Shown here piece after piece: positions 1-10,478 of a stretch of DNA of 64,000 nt. Location of the stretch: NCBI GenBank assembly GCA_933228675.1, contig OW121741.1, forward strand, positions 59,364,863 through 59,428,862, read 5' to 3'. Within the stretch, counting starts at the first letter, position 1; each line of letters opens with the position of its first letter. The notes under the pieces are model-generated. The model did no database searches and had not been told where the DNA came from. It saw nothing but the letters and a program-made list of their open reading frames with translations. Source of the stretch: Stomorhina lunata (taxonomy: Eukaryota; Arthropoda; Insecta; Diptera; Rhiniidae). The position numbers and the translations under genes were made by a program.

Positions 1-1569
1 GAAAAAGTAATTTTTTCTATAGAAAAAGTAATTTTTTCTATAGAAAAAGTAATTTTTTCTATAGAAAAAGTAATTTTTTCTATAGAAAAAGTAATTTTTT
101 CTATAGAAAAGGTAATTTTTTCTATAGAAAAAGTAATTTTTTCTATAGAAAAAGTAATTTTTTCTATAGAAAAAGTAATTTTTTCTATAGAAAAAGTAAT
201 TTTTTCTATAGAAAAAGTAATTTTTTCTATAGAAAAAGTAATTTTTTCTATAGAAAAAGTAATTTTTTCTATAGAAAAAGTAATTTTTTCTATAGAAAAA
301 GTAATTTTTTCTATAGAAAAAGTAATTTTTTCTATAGAAAAAGTAATTTTTTCTATAGAAAACGTAATTTTTTCTATAGAAAAAGTAATTTTTTCTATAG
401 AAAAAGTAATTTTTTCTATAGAAAAAGTAATTTTTTCTATAGAAAAAGTAATTTTTTCTATAGAAAAAGTAATTTTTTCTATAGAAAAAGTAATTTTTTC
501 TATAGAAAAAGTAATTTTTTCTCTAGAAAAAGTAATTTTTTCTATAGAAAAAGTAATTTTTCTATAGAAAAAGTAATTTTTTCTATAGAAAAAGTAATTT
601 TTTCTATAGAAAAAGTAATTTTTTCGATAGAAAAAGTAATTTTTTCTATAGAAAAAGTAATTTTTTCTATAGAAAAAGTAATTTTTTCTATAGAAAAAGT
701 AATTTTTTCTATAGAAAAAGTAATTTTTTCTATAGAAAAAGTAATTTTTTCTATAGAAAAAGTAATTTTTTCTATAGAAAAAGTAATTTTTTCTATAGAA
801 AAAGTAATTTTTTCTATAGAAAAAGTAATTTTTTCTATAGAACAAGTAATTTTTTCTATAGAAAAAGTAATTTTTTCTATAGAAAAAGTAATTTTTTCTA
901 TAGAAAAAGTAATTTTTTCTATAGAAAAAGTAATTTTTTCTATAGAAAAAGTAATTTTTTCTATAGAAAAAGTAATTTTTTCTATAGAAAAAGTAATTTT
1001 TTCTATAGAAAAAGCAAGTTTTTCTATAGAAAAAGTAATTTTTTCTATAGAAAAAGTAATTTTTTCTATAGAAAAAGTAATTTTTTCTATAGAAAAAGTA
1101 ATTTTTTCTATAGAAAAAGTAATTTTTTCTATAGAAAAAGTAATTTTTTCTATAGAAAAAGTAATTTTTTCTATAGAAAAAGTAATTTTTTCTATAGAAA
1201 AAGTAATTTTTTCTATAGAAAAAGTAATTTTTTCTATAGAAAAAGTAATTTTTTCTATAGAAAAAGTAATTTTTTCTATAGAAAAAGTAATTTTTTCTAT
1301 AGAAAAAGTAATTTTTTCTATAGAAAAAGTAATTTTTTCTATAGAAAAAGTAATTTTTTCTATAGAAAAAGTAATTTTTTCTATAGAAAAAGTAATTTTT
1401 TCTATAGAAAAAGTAATTTTTTCTATAGAAAAAGTAATTTTTTCTATAGAAAAAGTAATTTTTTCTATAGAAAAAGTAATTTTTTCTATAGAAAAAGTAA
1501 TTTTTTCTATAGAAAAAGTAATTTTTTCTATAGAAAAAGTAATTTTTTCTATAGAAAAAGTAATTTTTT
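1..1569. repeat. 21-bp minisatellite, about 75 near-identical units, runs off the left edge
   Basis: A head-to-tail array with a strict 21-bp period covers the first 1.57 kb. Each unit is a near-perfect inverted repeat: arms TATAGAAAAA and TTTTTTCTATA surround a GTAA centre. The 21-bp period is seven codons, so one frame stays open on each strand; the minus strand reads the heptad ITFSIEK. Units differ by rare single substitutions (near 106, 361, 521, 625, 843 and 1014) and one single-base deletion near 558, which ends the minus-strand frame. The right end joins the Helitron helicase relic directly. Such homogeneity suggests recent expansion or ongoing homogenisation. True length is unknown because the array continues outside the window. 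Confidence 0.98.
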
Positions 1570-2462
1570 GATTGGCTGTTGGCATTCCTAATGAGTTAAG
1601 ATTCTTATTTACCAGTGATAAACAAAGGTCTTCAATAAAAACTAAAGAATTGTTATAAATATCTGAGTTATACTCTAATTCCAGATTCCCAAAATACCTT
1701 CCGCCATTTAATTTTTGTACTTTTCCCATAAATGCAATGGGTGGATTGCATGAAGATACTATAATAGAAAATAATGTACGTATTTGGAATGGGGAAGCAG
1801 TAATAGAAGATTTTTGAAGTGAGTTGTCCAATTATGGTCATCTTCTAGTACGTTTCGCACAAAACATTATTGACGGTCCTCAAATCATGAAATGATTTTA
1901 GGCCACGAACATTTATTAACAGTAAACGTAAGAAATAGCACTCAGCATTATCTGGACAGTGTATAAACGATCTAATGCATAGCTAGAAAATATGCCCGGA
2001 TATTCTGTTGGAACTTTTTCTTGAAGCATTCCATGTATAGTATCTTGCGACATCCGAATACAATAATGTTTTAGCAAAATAATCTGTTTGATATAATGAA
2101 AAAAAATGCGATCAATGCAGTTGCATTGCTCTTTGTAAAATATTTTCATTCGTAAAATAAACTCGTAGTCCATTTTCTAAATGAACTCCTATGTGTGAAT
2201 ATCCATCGTTACACATAACAGTCTCAGAAATAAGTTCCTTCGGATATCGCATGGAACACTTGCCATAAATCGTACATGGCGATTTCGGATTCAGCATACC
2301 ACAGGAACCATGAATCATGTTTTGAACAACTACGTTAAAAAGGTCTGGATCAAAAGATAAATCGGGTAATTCTGCACTTATTAAACTGTCAATTTCACTT
2401 GGGTGATTTTTTTCAGTACACCAAATTAATATATGAGCAAGTGGGAGTCCACCCTTCTGCAT
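1570..2462 (-). pseudogene. Helitron/Helentron Rep-helicase fragment, frameshifted
   Basis: Read right to left in shifting frames, this matches the Rep-to-helicase part of Helitron proteins. From 2462 come a KGGLPLAHILIW motif, then DPDLFNVVVQNMIHGSCG, then SPCTIYGKCSMRYPKEL. From about 2060 to 1850 another frame gives YYTWNA, NAECYFLRLLLINVRG and SFHDLRTV. From 1831 a third frame gives SPFQIRTLFSIIVSSCNP and finally IEDLCLSLVNKNL and LGMPTANQ, where the 21-bp minisatellite begins. At least two frameshifts and an in-frame stop make it non-functional. The helicase motifs that should follow are absent, replaced by or lying beyond the array. The match is to motifs I know from Helitron proteins, not from a search. 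Confidence 0.88.
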
Positions 2463-2966
2463 TTCAATATAGTGGAATATAGTACTTTAAGTTTTGTTTA
2501 AATACTCTAGCTATTACGAGCCCTAACCACTATTAATTCGTACACCAGTTATTACTTGATAATTTATATAATTTTGGTAGTCCAAGGGAAAGTCATTGCT
2601 TACCGCTCATCAAATAAAAAACGCCTATTATGGACTAAAGAGAGACGCTCCTGGGTGTAATGGCAATGGGACAGCATTACCTTTAGCGACCCCAACAAAC
2701 CAAAATGGTTGTAGAAATAACTTATAGAATGCTTACTAACCTAAGCGTTAAGCTTAGGAAAGTGTTGAGATTACCATTATAAAAGGTTAAGTGAAAATAG
2801 TTTAATAATGAAAACTGAACCCTTACATTAAATTTACTTTTATAAATTGTTTATTAAGCATTGAAGAAGAATAGTTTCTTAAACATGCTTAGTAGAATTG
2901 CATGCTCTTTCTTTTGTTATTATATACAATTAATTCCACAATTTCTTTTTCAATAATTCCACATTT
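2463..2966. other. Unassigned spacer between Helitron relic and DINE copy A
   Basis: No convincing open frame or RNA gene is visible. It may be the 5' part of the Helitron relic or older repeat. The GC-richer stretch near 2640-2700 has no motif I recognise. Confidence 0.4.
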
Positions 2967-5225
2967 TTATACCCTTCACCAATAGGTGAAAGGGTATTAT
3001 AAGTTTGTGATTCCGTTTGTAATTTTAGTGATCGTAGACCCCATAAAAATTATACCGATCGACTCAGAATCGGGAGGAGAATCGATTAAGCGATGTCCGT
3101 CTGTCTGTCTGTCCGCCTGTCTGTTGAAATCAAGTTTCTGAAGCCCCTGGAGGATGGACCTACATAAATTATATACCAGATTTTAGAAAATGCTCCCGCA
3201 ATGAACGCTATTAAATTTCATTAAAATCGGTTTATAAACACCGAAAATATCGAAAAAATACCAAAAATTAGACGAAAATTTTAAAATTTTTGATTGAAAC
3301 ACTCTTTTAAATAATAAGAGAAACAAGATACTCCTGGTGTACATGTGATAATATATTATATATCAGATTGTAGGAAATGGTTCCCCAAAGCACTCTGTAA
3401 TTTTAGCAAAATCGGTCTATAAACAACTGATATACAACCAAAACACTAAATTTGATGTATCGCAAATTGCCCAAAGTACGCGTTAGAGAATGTTTGTTGA
3501 AAAAATGAAATGCAGAAAAAGGAAAAACCATCCTCCTGGAGCACGGACATACATAAATTTTATATCAGATTTTAGGAAATTCCCCCGCCAAGCACATTAT
3601 AAAATTTTATCAAAAGCGGTCTATAAACAACTGAGAAACACTACTTGTGATGTACAGCAAATTGCCCAAAGTACGTGTCTAAAAAATTTTGTTGACATTT
3701 TGTAAGTATTGTTTCAACGATATCTCAGGTGTTTATGGACCGATTGTGATGAAATTTGACAGCGTTCTTTTGATATAAACTCCACAAATCTGATTATGAA
3801 TACCATTCAAGTTGTACCGATCGTCTCAGAATCGGCAGGAGAATCGAATTTGCGACGCCCATCCGTCTACCTGTCTGTCCGTCCGTCCGTCTACCTGTCT
3901 GTCCTTTTTCTGTTTTAGTCAAGTTTTTGGAGCTCAGGGTGGGACGATATCCTAAAATTTTGTGTAAAATGCATATGGGTATACCTTCCAGGATCTCCAC
4001 AAATCTGATTTTAGCAGACAGACACACTGCATTTATTTTAATTTTATGTCTGACTTTTGAACTTTATGATAACATTTGAGTATGTATTATATATCAAATT
4101 ATAGGTAATCTTCCTAGGAAGTACAAAAATGCAGCTAAGTACATGATATCCGTTCAAAACCTACATATGTATGTATGTATCTCACATATCAACGAAAATT
4201 TAAATTGTTTAATTGCAATTGGGAGAAATCCGTTCACGTTTGACAATTGCTCCCGTATAACTTCGCCTAAGGCAATCTCTTAGTAGCTAATAAATGACAA
4301 ATTTTAATTATCTAATTAGCTAATTAATTATAATTATATATCTATTATAATAGATACGATGATGACATTTAGTATTAAGATGTTGTACAATATCGTTATT
4401 CAGGGCGATAGCGCCTTAAATAAACTTTCTAGAGGGACAACATTTGACAAAAGTATTTCTGATCTCTTGAAAAGTTCGGCATTGAAAATGGGCGAGCTCG
4501 GTTCACATTTACTGTTATCTCCCATATAACCCCGACCGGGAATTACTTTAATGCTGATAAATTAAATCATATTATAAGTGCACAAAGAACTAGACCAAAA
4601 CTTTCCACACATCCATCGGACAGATCGAAAGAACAATAGATCCCAAATATTATTGTTGAAGTATTCATCTTAATAAGTTAACTAACTTCAGATTAATAAG
4701 TAAATCTTCAATAAATTTTCCACCAAAGCTGATATCCATTAATTTAAAAGCTATATATTTCACGTATGTATCTAAAACTATGAGTGTATACCTTATAATT
4801 CTAAGGCTTGTATACATTGACAATCATTGTTAAAGCTTTGACCTAAATCAGTTCAGAGTTTTACATAACTAATCATGAACTTTTAATAGTTGGACAATTC
4901 GTACGTATTAAAGTACACAACCCTCACTGGGCACTGTGTTTTTGGGTTGCATGCCAGAATACTTAATCTTCATCAAATCGATGTGCTCTTGCAAATCTAA
5001 GGGCGTCTACATTTTGAAGCATCTTTTCTGCATGGTTTATCTGGTCTATCGAACTTTATCAAATGTTCGTAAAATAGACACATAACACTTTAGAATCGAA
5101 GTGACGCTGCCTTCGACATCAGCCACCTGCCCAACCTAACATTTGGGTCCATAACTATTTTAGATGATGACGTAACAAAAAGCTTTTCGTTTTCCGACTC
5201 TTAATTTTAAAGATTATTTTCATAT
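2967..5225 (+). mobile_element. DINE-1/Helentron-like element, copy A, 3' truncated
   Basis: The 5' end is a hairpin of CCCTTCACC and GGTGAAAGGG followed by TATTATAAGTTTGTGATTCC, the layout of DINE-1-type (Helentron-associated) elements of flies. Two GTCY tetranucleotide arrays follow near 3096-3124 and 3860-3905, each just after a conserved ACCGATCG.CTCAGAATCGG core, as described for mini-me/DINE elements. The body continues to about 5225 and matches copies B, C and E. The 3' hairpin end seen in those copies is missing; a truncated LINE begins there instead. A half version of the internal palindrome lies near 4345-4383. No long coding frame is present. Confidence 0.85.
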
Positions 5226-5700
5226 AAAACGCTCATACTACCCGTGTTATTGTATGGTGCTGAATCATGGGCACTTGCACAGACAGATGAAGCTATCCTT
5301 GGAGTATTTGAGAGGAAAATTCTACGAAGAATCTTTGGACCAGTCTGCGTCAACAATGAGTATCGACATCGAATGAACCATGAGCTGTATGAGTTATACG
5401 CTGACATCGACATAGTAAAACGCATTAAGCAACAGCGTCTGCGTTGGCTAGGACATGTTGTGCGAATGGAAGAAAATACTCCGGCAAGAAAAGTCTTCGA
5501 TAATGATCCAGAGGGAACGCGTAGAAGAGGGCGTCCAAAACTTCGATGGAAAGACCAAGTAGAAGAAAATCTTTTGAAACTTGGTATACGAAATTGGAGA
5601 ATATGCACACAAGATAGAGGCGCTTGGAATTCTAAAATATGCTCGGCCTTTGACCTAAACAGGTTGTAATTACAGGCCATTTAAGTAAGTAAGTAACAAT
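5226..5700 (+). pseudogene. 5'-truncated RTE-like LINE: C-terminal tail of the reverse transcriptase ORF
   Basis: An uninterrupted frame ending at 5669 begins LLYGAESWALAQTDEA and continues with FERKILRRIFGPVC, RLRWLGHVVRM and RRRGRPKLRWKDQ. This is the conserved tail downstream of the palm domain in RTE-type endonuclease-reverse transcriptases of arthropods. The palm itself is missing, so it is a classic 5'-truncated LINE insertion. The 3' end runs into a short (TAAG)n tail near 5682-5694, as RTE elements often have. The 5' junction falls at the point where DINE copy A stops, so the LINE or its arrival deleted the DINE 3' end. The related endonuclease relic at 13865-14610 may belong to the same clade. 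Confidence 0.82.
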
Positions 5701-5924
5701 AAGACTGAAAACTTTAACAAATAATACAAAATTGAGACAAAAAAACGGTACTTTATTCTCAGAAACAATAACAAATATATATCAGAATAAATAAGAAGAG
5801 AACAAATTCCATCATATTTGATAAATTGTTATCATTCTAAGCTTTTATTAAACATGCTTTTAAAAGGTTTTAGGAAATCACGTATGATAAGTTTGTTCTA
5901 CAACTAATTTAAAATTTGCTTCCA

Positions 5925-6330
5925 AATTGGTTTGTTGGGACGAAACCAAGTTTAATGTATGTGTTGGTGATTCAAGAAAAATGCTAATACATAAAAGCAC
6001 ATACAATAAAGGCTTCTTAAAGCGTACAGTCAAGATTCAGACTGCGGGGACTACATATTCCATCAGGATGATGCTTCTTCTCATATTGCAAAAAAAATGA
6101 AAAAGTGTCTTGAAGAATATAGAATTGAGGTCATGAATTGGTCATCTTATAGTCCAGACCTTATTCCGATATAAAATTTGTCGGATATTATTAAAAGAAA
6201 ACTTCGAAATGAACCCAAAGGACTGTTGACGGATTGAAGTCCAAAATTCAGGAAATTTGGGGCTCGAGGGCCTTACCAAAGCGAGTCGAGACCGTTTTAA
6301 TAAACAAAGGTGGCGTAACACAACTCTAAC
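5925..6330 (+). pseudogene. Tc1-type transposase relic, catalytic-core fragment
   Basis: From about 5938 one frame reads WDETKFNVCVGDSRKM, the region around the first catalytic Asp of Tc1-like transposases. After a break another stretch near 6055-6175 reads FHQDDASSHIAKKMKK and NWSSYSPDLIPI, the second-Asp region and the SPDLNPIE-like third motif. A stop codon replaces the expected catalytic Glu. The N-terminal helix-turn-helix part and clear terminal repeats are not visible. The remnant is dead and old. Family is assigned from motif order and spacing only. Confidence 0.75.
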
Positions 6331-7134
6331 TATTAAAATTGTCGACTGTAGGAATTAATAGTGGTCACAACATTTAAATTTTAAAATAATGAACTTTTGT
6401 CTTTGTTTGTTTTTTAAAAAGTCCTTTTTTTAGTATGTAACTTTTTTAATGTTTGTCTAAAGAGAATGAAATGATCTTCAAGAAAAGTATACATTTTTAT
6501 GTGTGGTCATAGTTCCGAAAATATACACATTTTAATAGCATATTTGTGAAAAATGCTTTATGTACGAATTTATAGTGGCTAGGGCTCGTATATCATGACG
6601 ACCTGTTTGAGACTGACCAGGCTATAACTTTTTTTTATTTCGTCCCATTTCGGGTTACACGTAAATGTTATGAATAAGTCATGCCGTCCATAATTTCGAA
6701 CATACGACATTGGGTCCTGCGTGGATGTGACAAAGTCATATTTTAAGATTTTTAAGATATTGGATACCCGTACCGTGTATTTTAAAAATAGTTATGAAAG
6801 TGAAAAAAGATTTTTAAGAGCTAAAATAAATATAAATATTGCGAGGAAACTTTACTTTTAAACTTTATACAATTTACAAATTTTATTTTTTTTACTTTCG
6901 CGGTTTTAGCGTATTTATATTATAAATATTACTAAAATAATGAATGTATGTATTAATAAAGATTTAGTGACATAACAAACTATGAAATTTTAAAATATTA
7001 TGTTTAAAATTTCAAAAATATCAAAAAGTGGTGTCATCTATCGGATAAAAACGAAACTTCACAAAAACACTCCTCATGCCCCATACTCACACGCACAAAT
7101 TTTGGTCATCGAATAACAGATATGTGAGGAAATA
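6331..7134. other. AT-rich spacer, nothing recognised
   Basis: No supported gene, RNA or terminal repeat. It may include the 3' half of the Tc1 relic. The segment near 7020-7100 is slightly GC-richer but has no open frame of note. Confidence 0.4.
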
Positions 7135-7688
7135 AATATATAATTCTTTTAAAATAGTCACTTGCCTTTTGAGAAATTTTTATTTAAACTAAATAATTTT
7201 TTTACAAATTGACCTTTTTTGGAGAGGACATGTGCGAGGACAAAAAGTCTTTTTGACCAGAAATTTGTTTTATACGCATTTTCATTATGTTTTAAAAAAA
7301 AATGTTTTCATGTTTTTTAAAAAAATATTTTTTGTAAGTAAAAAATATAGCAACCTTTTAGGAAAAAACTCCATATTTTTGTATGTTTCAACTTTAAATA
7401 TTTTTAACTTGCACAAAAGATATTCAGAGTTTTATTAAAAACTTAAGGAGTATTTTTAAGAAATTTTAGGATCTTAAATGAGTTCGCCAGATTAAAAAAA
7501 GTTTAAAAAACAGGTAAAAAATCAACCAAAAAAAAATCTCGAAAGCCAAAGGATATGACCTGAACATATAAGCGTATTTTTTGTAGATCTTTTCAAGGAT
7601 AACTAACGAGCCAAATTTCATTCAAATATCTCGTGTCGTTCGAAAGTTACAGAATTATTTCCATAAAAAGCGTACGTAAACCACTGTG
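7135..7688 (-). repeat. Unclassified interspersed repeat, family B copy 1
   Basis: This matches, in opposite orientation, parts of 33504-35087 and 56496-57880. Shared landmarks are CTTTTGAGAAATTTTT, GGAGAGGACATGTGCGAGG, the AATATCTCGAAAGCC-type phrase and a terminal AAACCACTGTG preceded by a GTTACAGAATTATT phrase. The family has no visible coding capacity. Several copies end in CACAGTGG, which could be a transposon terminus, but the other end is not resolved. Confidence 0.7.
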
Positions 7689-7695
7689 CATCGTC

Positions 7696-7850
7696 CTGCA
7701 AAAAATGTTTTGGGTACTGCTGGAGACTTAAGTTTATTTGAAGAACATGTGGATTCAAATAATTAAAAAAAAGTTCTCAAAAATAAAGAATGTGACAAAC
7801 TTAAATTGTTAGAGAAACAAGTGGAACATTAAAACAAAATTAGTTCAGAA
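7696..7850 (+). pseudogene. Coiled-coil gene relic, upstream part, interrupted by DINE copy B
   Basis: One frame from 7692 reads a protein-like stretch that includes GDLSLFEEHV and, after a TAA, CDKLKLLEKQVE, then another TAA. Lys/Glu/Leu-rich heptad spacing suggests a coiled coil. The matching continuation lies on the far side of DINE copy B at 11898-12120. Proteins of this style are known from the C-terminal part of Myb/SANT-like accessory proteins of transposons and of some host genes; I cannot decide which. Two in-frame stops argue for a dead copy. Confidence 0.45.
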
Positions 7851-8240
7851 ACAAGAGTAGTATATTCGGCTTTGCCGAATTTTGGATACCCTTCACCAAT
7901 GGTGTTCCAAAAGTAAAGTACAAAATCGTAAGAATATATTGATAATTATATAGTTTCTGATTACTGACTTAGTTGAGCCCCACACAAATGCTTCATATGT
8001 ATATTAATTTTCTTTTGTTCATACTAAATGTAATTCCTAGCAATATTTGGTTATACTAGTATTATATTCAAAGAATCTTTAAAACTAAGAGTCGGAAAAC
8101 GAAAAGCTTTTCGGTGGCGTCATCATCTAGAATAGTTATGGACCCAAAGGTTAGGTTGGGCAGGTCTAAGGCAGCGTCACTTGGATTCTAAAGTGATATG
8201 TGTCTATTTGAAGAACATTTAATAAAATTCGATAGACCAG

Positions 8241-8426
8241 GGGCCAAAATACGAAAACTCAGACTCTTAAGCGAATATTGTGAAGTATACTTTAGGGATG
8301 TTCAAAATTACTTCGATGCAAAAAGTTTATTCTTATAAATAATTTTGATTATCCTTAAAGCATGCTACACAAATGTTTTGAAAATATCTAAGATTTTGAT
8401 CGATATCGAATGCCGTAATTTGGCCC
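8241..8426. mobile_element. 186-bp MITE with GGGCC termini and 3-bp CAG target duplication
   Basis: The ends are GGGCCAAAATACG and CGTAATTTGGCCC, a 13-bp inverted repeat with one mismatch, flanked on both sides by CAG. DINE copy E, read in reverse at about 41045-41080, shows the empty site GACCAGATAAACC, which confirms the boundaries. GGGCC-type ends with a CWG 3-bp duplication fit Harbinger-like elements of animals. There is no coding capacity. Confidence 0.85.
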
Positions 8427-8690
8427 CAGATAAACCATGCAGAAAATATGCTTCAAAATGTAGATGCCCTTACATTTGCAAGAGCACATCGATTTGATGA
8501 AGATTAAGTATTCTGGCATGCAACCCAAAAACACAGTGCCCAGTGAGGGTTGTGTACTTTAATTCATACGAATTATCCAACTATTAAAAGTTCATGATTA
8601 GTTATGTAAAACTCTGAAGTAAGCGGACTGATTTAGGTCAAAGCTTTAACAATGATTGTCAATGTATACAAGCCTTAGAATTACCTTATA

Positions 8691-9987
8691 AAGAGTGCTT
8701 CAAATGAAATTTGTAGTTGGATTTTCTTAAATAAAAATCTACCCTTTTAATATAAAAACTCTACAAAATACGCAAATATAATGACATATTATACAAAATC
8801 ATTTAGCATTAAAATGTTTACTTAGTACTCGGGTTTTGCAAAATTATCGACTTTTTTCGGAAACCCTCCCATTAAAGATTTTACATTTGCTTCTGATACC
8901 TTTTTGGAGCATGTGTTCCACCTGCGCTTAAAATCGGACATGTTCTTGCAAATCTTTCCTGTGTGCTTCAATTCCTTTTTTACCAGAGCCCAATACCTTT
9001 CCACAGGCCGAAGTTCTGGACAGTTGGATGGATTTGCCTCTCGTGGTACAAAAATGACATTATTCTTTGAGTACCACTCAAGTGCCTTTTTTCCATAATG
9101 GCATGATGCCAAATCGGGCCAAAAAAATGTAGTCACTCTGTGCTCTCTTAAAAAGGGTAACAACCGTTTTTGTAGGCACTCCTTTATATAAATTTCTGTG
9201 TTTATTGTGCCAGATGCCACAATTACTTTACTTCTTTTGCCACAACTGCAAATAGCTTGCCACACGAGAAACTTCTTAGGGAATTTCGTTTGTTTTTTTG
9301 TGCGAAACTCTTGCCGAACATTGCCCCGTTTATCAGCAACATAAAAATCTTGACCAGGAAGTTGAGAAAAGTCTGCCAGTACGTATGTTTCATCATCCAT
9401 CACACAACAGGTGTATTTTTTTATAAAATCAGACTTCAATTTTTTCGCTCGTTTTTTTGCTTTTAAGTTCTTTATAGCATTGCGATCTGGAATCTTTTGG
9501 ACTTTGTACGTCTTCAGTCCAGCATAAGCTTTGACTCTATGTGCAAAATTCGTAGAACATTTCACCGTACGAGCTGCTTTTCTTAAAGAAGTGTTAGGCG
9601 CTCTTCGAAAGAGTCGCTCGACTTCTTTTGCCTTACCAATATCTGTAGGACCTTTTTTCCTCACTGATCCAGGTTTTCTTTCAATGCTCAGGTTATCCTT
9701 ATACCGTCTGATGGCATTAGAAACCGTTCGAGGGTCAACTTTCAAATTTTTAGCTTTTTTTTAAAAGTCCATGACGGATTTTTTTGAAAAGTTTTAATTA
9801 TATTTTCACGAACTTTTTTTTTTCGCAGTCCATTTTGATTGAAATAACTATTCAAGATTAATAATTTCTAAAATAATAGTATCTGACATATCTATAGAAA
9901 CTAACTTGATCAAAAAATAAATTATTTCTTGCACTATGGATAAATTTTGTCTAAAATAGTATATGCATATTTTTTTAGAACACTCTT
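8691..9987 (-). mobile_element. Mariner-type transposon (DD37E), TA target site, 1,297 bp
   Basis: The ends are AAGAGTGCTTC (8691) and GAACACTCTT (to 9987), an imperfect inverted repeat of about ten bases, flanked by TA on both sides. It splits DINE copy B between TTAGAATTA and the continuation CTACACTCTTAG, compare the uninterrupted copy C near 35708-35730. Length is typical of a full mariner-type element. The single transposase frame on the minus strand is described separately. Confidence 0.85.
8822..9833 (-). pseudogene. DD37E mariner-type transposase, nearly intact, two homopolymer frameshifts
   Basis: A 307-codon frame (8822-9745) encodes an N-terminal helix-turn-helix region followed by a DDE core: first Asp in CVMDDETYVLAD, second in FFWPDLASCHYG, and Glu in CPELRPVERYW. 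Counting from the sequence there are 37 residues between the second Asp and that Glu, giving the DD37E signature known from mosquito ITmD37E elements. A likely true start ATG lies at 9833, in a frame separated from the core by single-base differences in two A-runs (9814-9823 and 9755-9762). These could be real mutations or long-read homopolymer errors; if errors, the gene could be complete at about 337 residues. All three catalytic positions are retained. Confidence 0.85.
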
Positions 9988-10414
9988 TAATTCTAAGGCT
10001 ACACTCTTAGTTTTAGATACATACGAGTACGTTAAATATATAGCTTTTAAATGAATGGATATCAGCTTTGGCGGAAAATTTATTGAAGATTTACTTATTA
10101 ATCTGAAGTTAGTTAACTAATTAAGATGAATACTTCAACAATAATATTTGGGATGTATTGTTCTTTCGATCTGTCCGATGGATGTGTGGAAAGTTTTGCT
10201 CTAGTTCTTTGTGCAATTATAATGTGATTTAATTTATCAGCATTAAAGTGATTCCCGGTCGGGGTTATATGGGAGATAACAGTAAATGTGAACCGAGCTC
10301 GCCTATTTTCAATACCGAACTTTTCAAGAGATCAGAAATACTTTTGTAAAATGTTGTCCCTCTAGAAAGTTTCTTTTAGGCGCTATCGCCCTGAATAATG
10401 ATATTGTATAACGT

Positions 10415-10478
10415 CTTTATACTAAATGTCATCATCGTATCTATTATAATAGATATGATGATGACATTTAGTATAAAG
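10415..10478. repeat. 64-bp internal palindrome of DINE copy B
   Basis: Two 32-bp arms meet without a spacer at TATTATAATA; one mismatch in 32 positions. An equivalent palindrome lies in copy E. Copies A and C have only one arm. Confidence 0.95.

Noticed and set aside
1..1569. Regular short repeats could suggest a CRISPR array
   Set aside because: There are no unique spacers, the unit is directly tandem, and the context is eukaryotic.
542..1831. A 429-codon open frame with dozens of ITFSIEK heptads looks like a structural repeat protein
   Set aside because: The period is 21 bp, so any frame without a stop stays open by arithmetic. The first codon is TTG, the non-repeat part is decayed Helitron helicase, and a single-base deletion ends it inside the array.
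5207..5680. Minus-strand frames opposite the LINE tail (157 and 61 codons)
   Set aside because: They are shadows of the plus-strand RT tail, which has clear family motifs.
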